Source: Bacillota bacterium
Lineage (GTDB): Bacteria > Bacillota > Dethiobacteria > DTU022
DNA length: 64,000 nucleotides
Direction: 5' to 3'
Assembly (NCBI GenBank): GCA_030611385.1
Contig: JAUWPV010000001.1
Location: forward strand, 98,299 to 162,298
The translations under genes were made by a program, and so were the position numbers. Under the pieces are notes generated by a model. It saw only the letters and a list, made by a program, of their open reading frames with translations, was not told the DNA's origin and did no database searches. Positions 62,962 to 64,000 of the stretch are shown in pieces. Each line of letters begins with the position of its first letter. Position 1 is the stretch's first letter.

Positions 62962-64000
62962 TTAAACCTCAGCAATATTATCTGTTTCGGACAGCTGGCG
63001 GTACAGTTTCAATCTCTCTTTAGCTATCTTTTCTGCTTTATCAAAAAGCATGTCGGCCCGTTCGGGGAATTCCTTCTTTAGAGCGCGAAAACGTACTTCG
63101 TTCATCATAAAGGTGCGCAGGGCTTCTTTCGGTTCCTTTGAGTCGAGCATGAAAGGATTCTTGCCTTCCCTGGCCAGCAGCGGATTAAAACGGTAAAGTG
63201 GCCAGTAACCCGATTCCACAGCCAGTTTCCCCTCCCGTTGGCTTTTGCTCATATCAATGCCGTGGGCGATACAGGGCGAATAGGCAATTATCAGTGACGG
63301 GCCCGGGTAAGTTTCTGCTTCAATTAGGGCTTTGAGTAGCTGGGTCTTACTGGCTCCCATAGAAACCATGGCCACGTAGACATAACCATAGGTGGTTGCC
63401 ATCAGCCCCAAGTCTTTCTTACGCATTTCTTTACCGGCGGCGGCAAACTTGGCGATTGCTCCTGTCGGTGTTGCTTTGGAGGACTGTCCGCCGGTATTGG
63501 AATAAACCTCTGTATCGAGAACCAGGATATTAACATCGGCCCCACTGGCGATGACATGATCGAGGCCACCGAAGCCGATGTCGTAAGCCCAGCCGTCACC
63601 ACCGAAAATCCAGATTGAACGTTTCGGCAGCAGGCTCGCTTTTTCGCGAATCTGGTTGAGCAATTCTTTATTATCAGACTGCTCTTTCTCCGTTTTCAAC
63701 AGCTCACGCACATTATCGGAAGCTTTTAAGGAAGCCGCTCCCTCGTCTTTTAGATCCAGCCAGTTTTGCAGCGCTTCTTTGAATGACGCCGAAATATTCG
63801 TCAGCATGGTTTGATTAACCAGGTCGATCAGTTTAGCCCTTTGCTGGGTTACCGCTAACGAGTAGCCATAGCCAAATTCAGCATTATCTTCAAACAGTGA
63901 ACTAGCCCAAGCCGGACCGTGGCCTCTGCTGTCAACGGTATAAGGCACAGTTGATGCATTGCCGCCATAAATAGAAGAACAGCCGGTGGCGTTGGCAATA
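62962..64000 (-). CDS. nifJ: Pyruvate:ferredoxin (flavodoxin) oxidoreductase, C-terminal part (5' end outside window)
   Basis: IFGGDGWAYDIGFGGLDHVIASGADVNILVLDTEVYSNTGGQSSKATPTGAIAKFAAAGK; frame stays open to window edge (IANATGCSSIYGGNASTVPYT). Confidence 0.95.
   Translation of the reverse strand, partial: IANATGCSSIYGGNASTVPYTVDSRGHGPAWASSLFEDNAEFGYGYSLAVTQQRAKLIDLVNQTMLTNISASFKEALQNWLDLKDEGAASLKASDNVRELLKTEKEQSDNKELLNQIREKASLLPKRSIWIFGGDGWAYDIGFGGLDHVIASGADVNILVLDTEVYSNTGGQSSKATPTGAIAKFAAAGKEMRKKDLGLMATTYGYVYVAMVSMGASKTQLLKALIEAETYPGPSLIIAYSPCIAHGIDMSKSQREGKLAVESGYWPLYRFNPLLAREGKNPFMLDSKEPKEALRTFMMNEVRFRALKKEFPERADMLFDKAEKIAKERLKLYRQLSETDNIAEV

Overview
The window looks like a low-to-mid GC Bacillota/Clostridia-type chromosome. 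Most of it is a conserved housekeeping block with Bacillus-like gene order: dnaX-ybaB-recR; guaB-tmk-holB-ricT; abrB; metG-tatD; rsmA-ykuK-like-veg; ispE-glmU-prs-ctc-pth; mfd-spoVB-like-mazG-hup-divIC-yabR-tilS-hpt-ftsH; fhs; folE-folP-folB-folK; coaX; and nifJ/PFOR at the right edge. It also carries two tRNA-Ser genes, a long-form SRP RNA and an opp peptide transporter operon. Non-core parts: (i) positions 1 to ~2356 look like one end of an integrative element, bounded by a 3' half of tRNA-Arg(ACG) (attachment-site scar, 2357-2403); (ii) a 5-gene minus-strand block between pth and mfd (34044-39528). This block holds an FNT-family formate/nitrite channel with an extra N-terminal Cys-rich domain, a stand-alone paralogue of that domain, an iron-type alcohol dehydrogenase, a PAS histidine kinase and an NtrC-type sigma54 activator. 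A canonical -24/-12 promoter (TTGGCACGAAGATTGCT) and an upstream inverted repeat precede it. I regard this as the best candidate for an undescribed system. Other points of note: a GlmU lacking most of its acetyltransferase half, a truncated nicotinamidase remnant before a nicotinate phosphoribosyltransferase, absence of the sporulation genes usually interleaved in this synteny block, and an unexplained 367-bp gap inside the folate cluster. All product calls are by eye from protein motifs; no database search was run.
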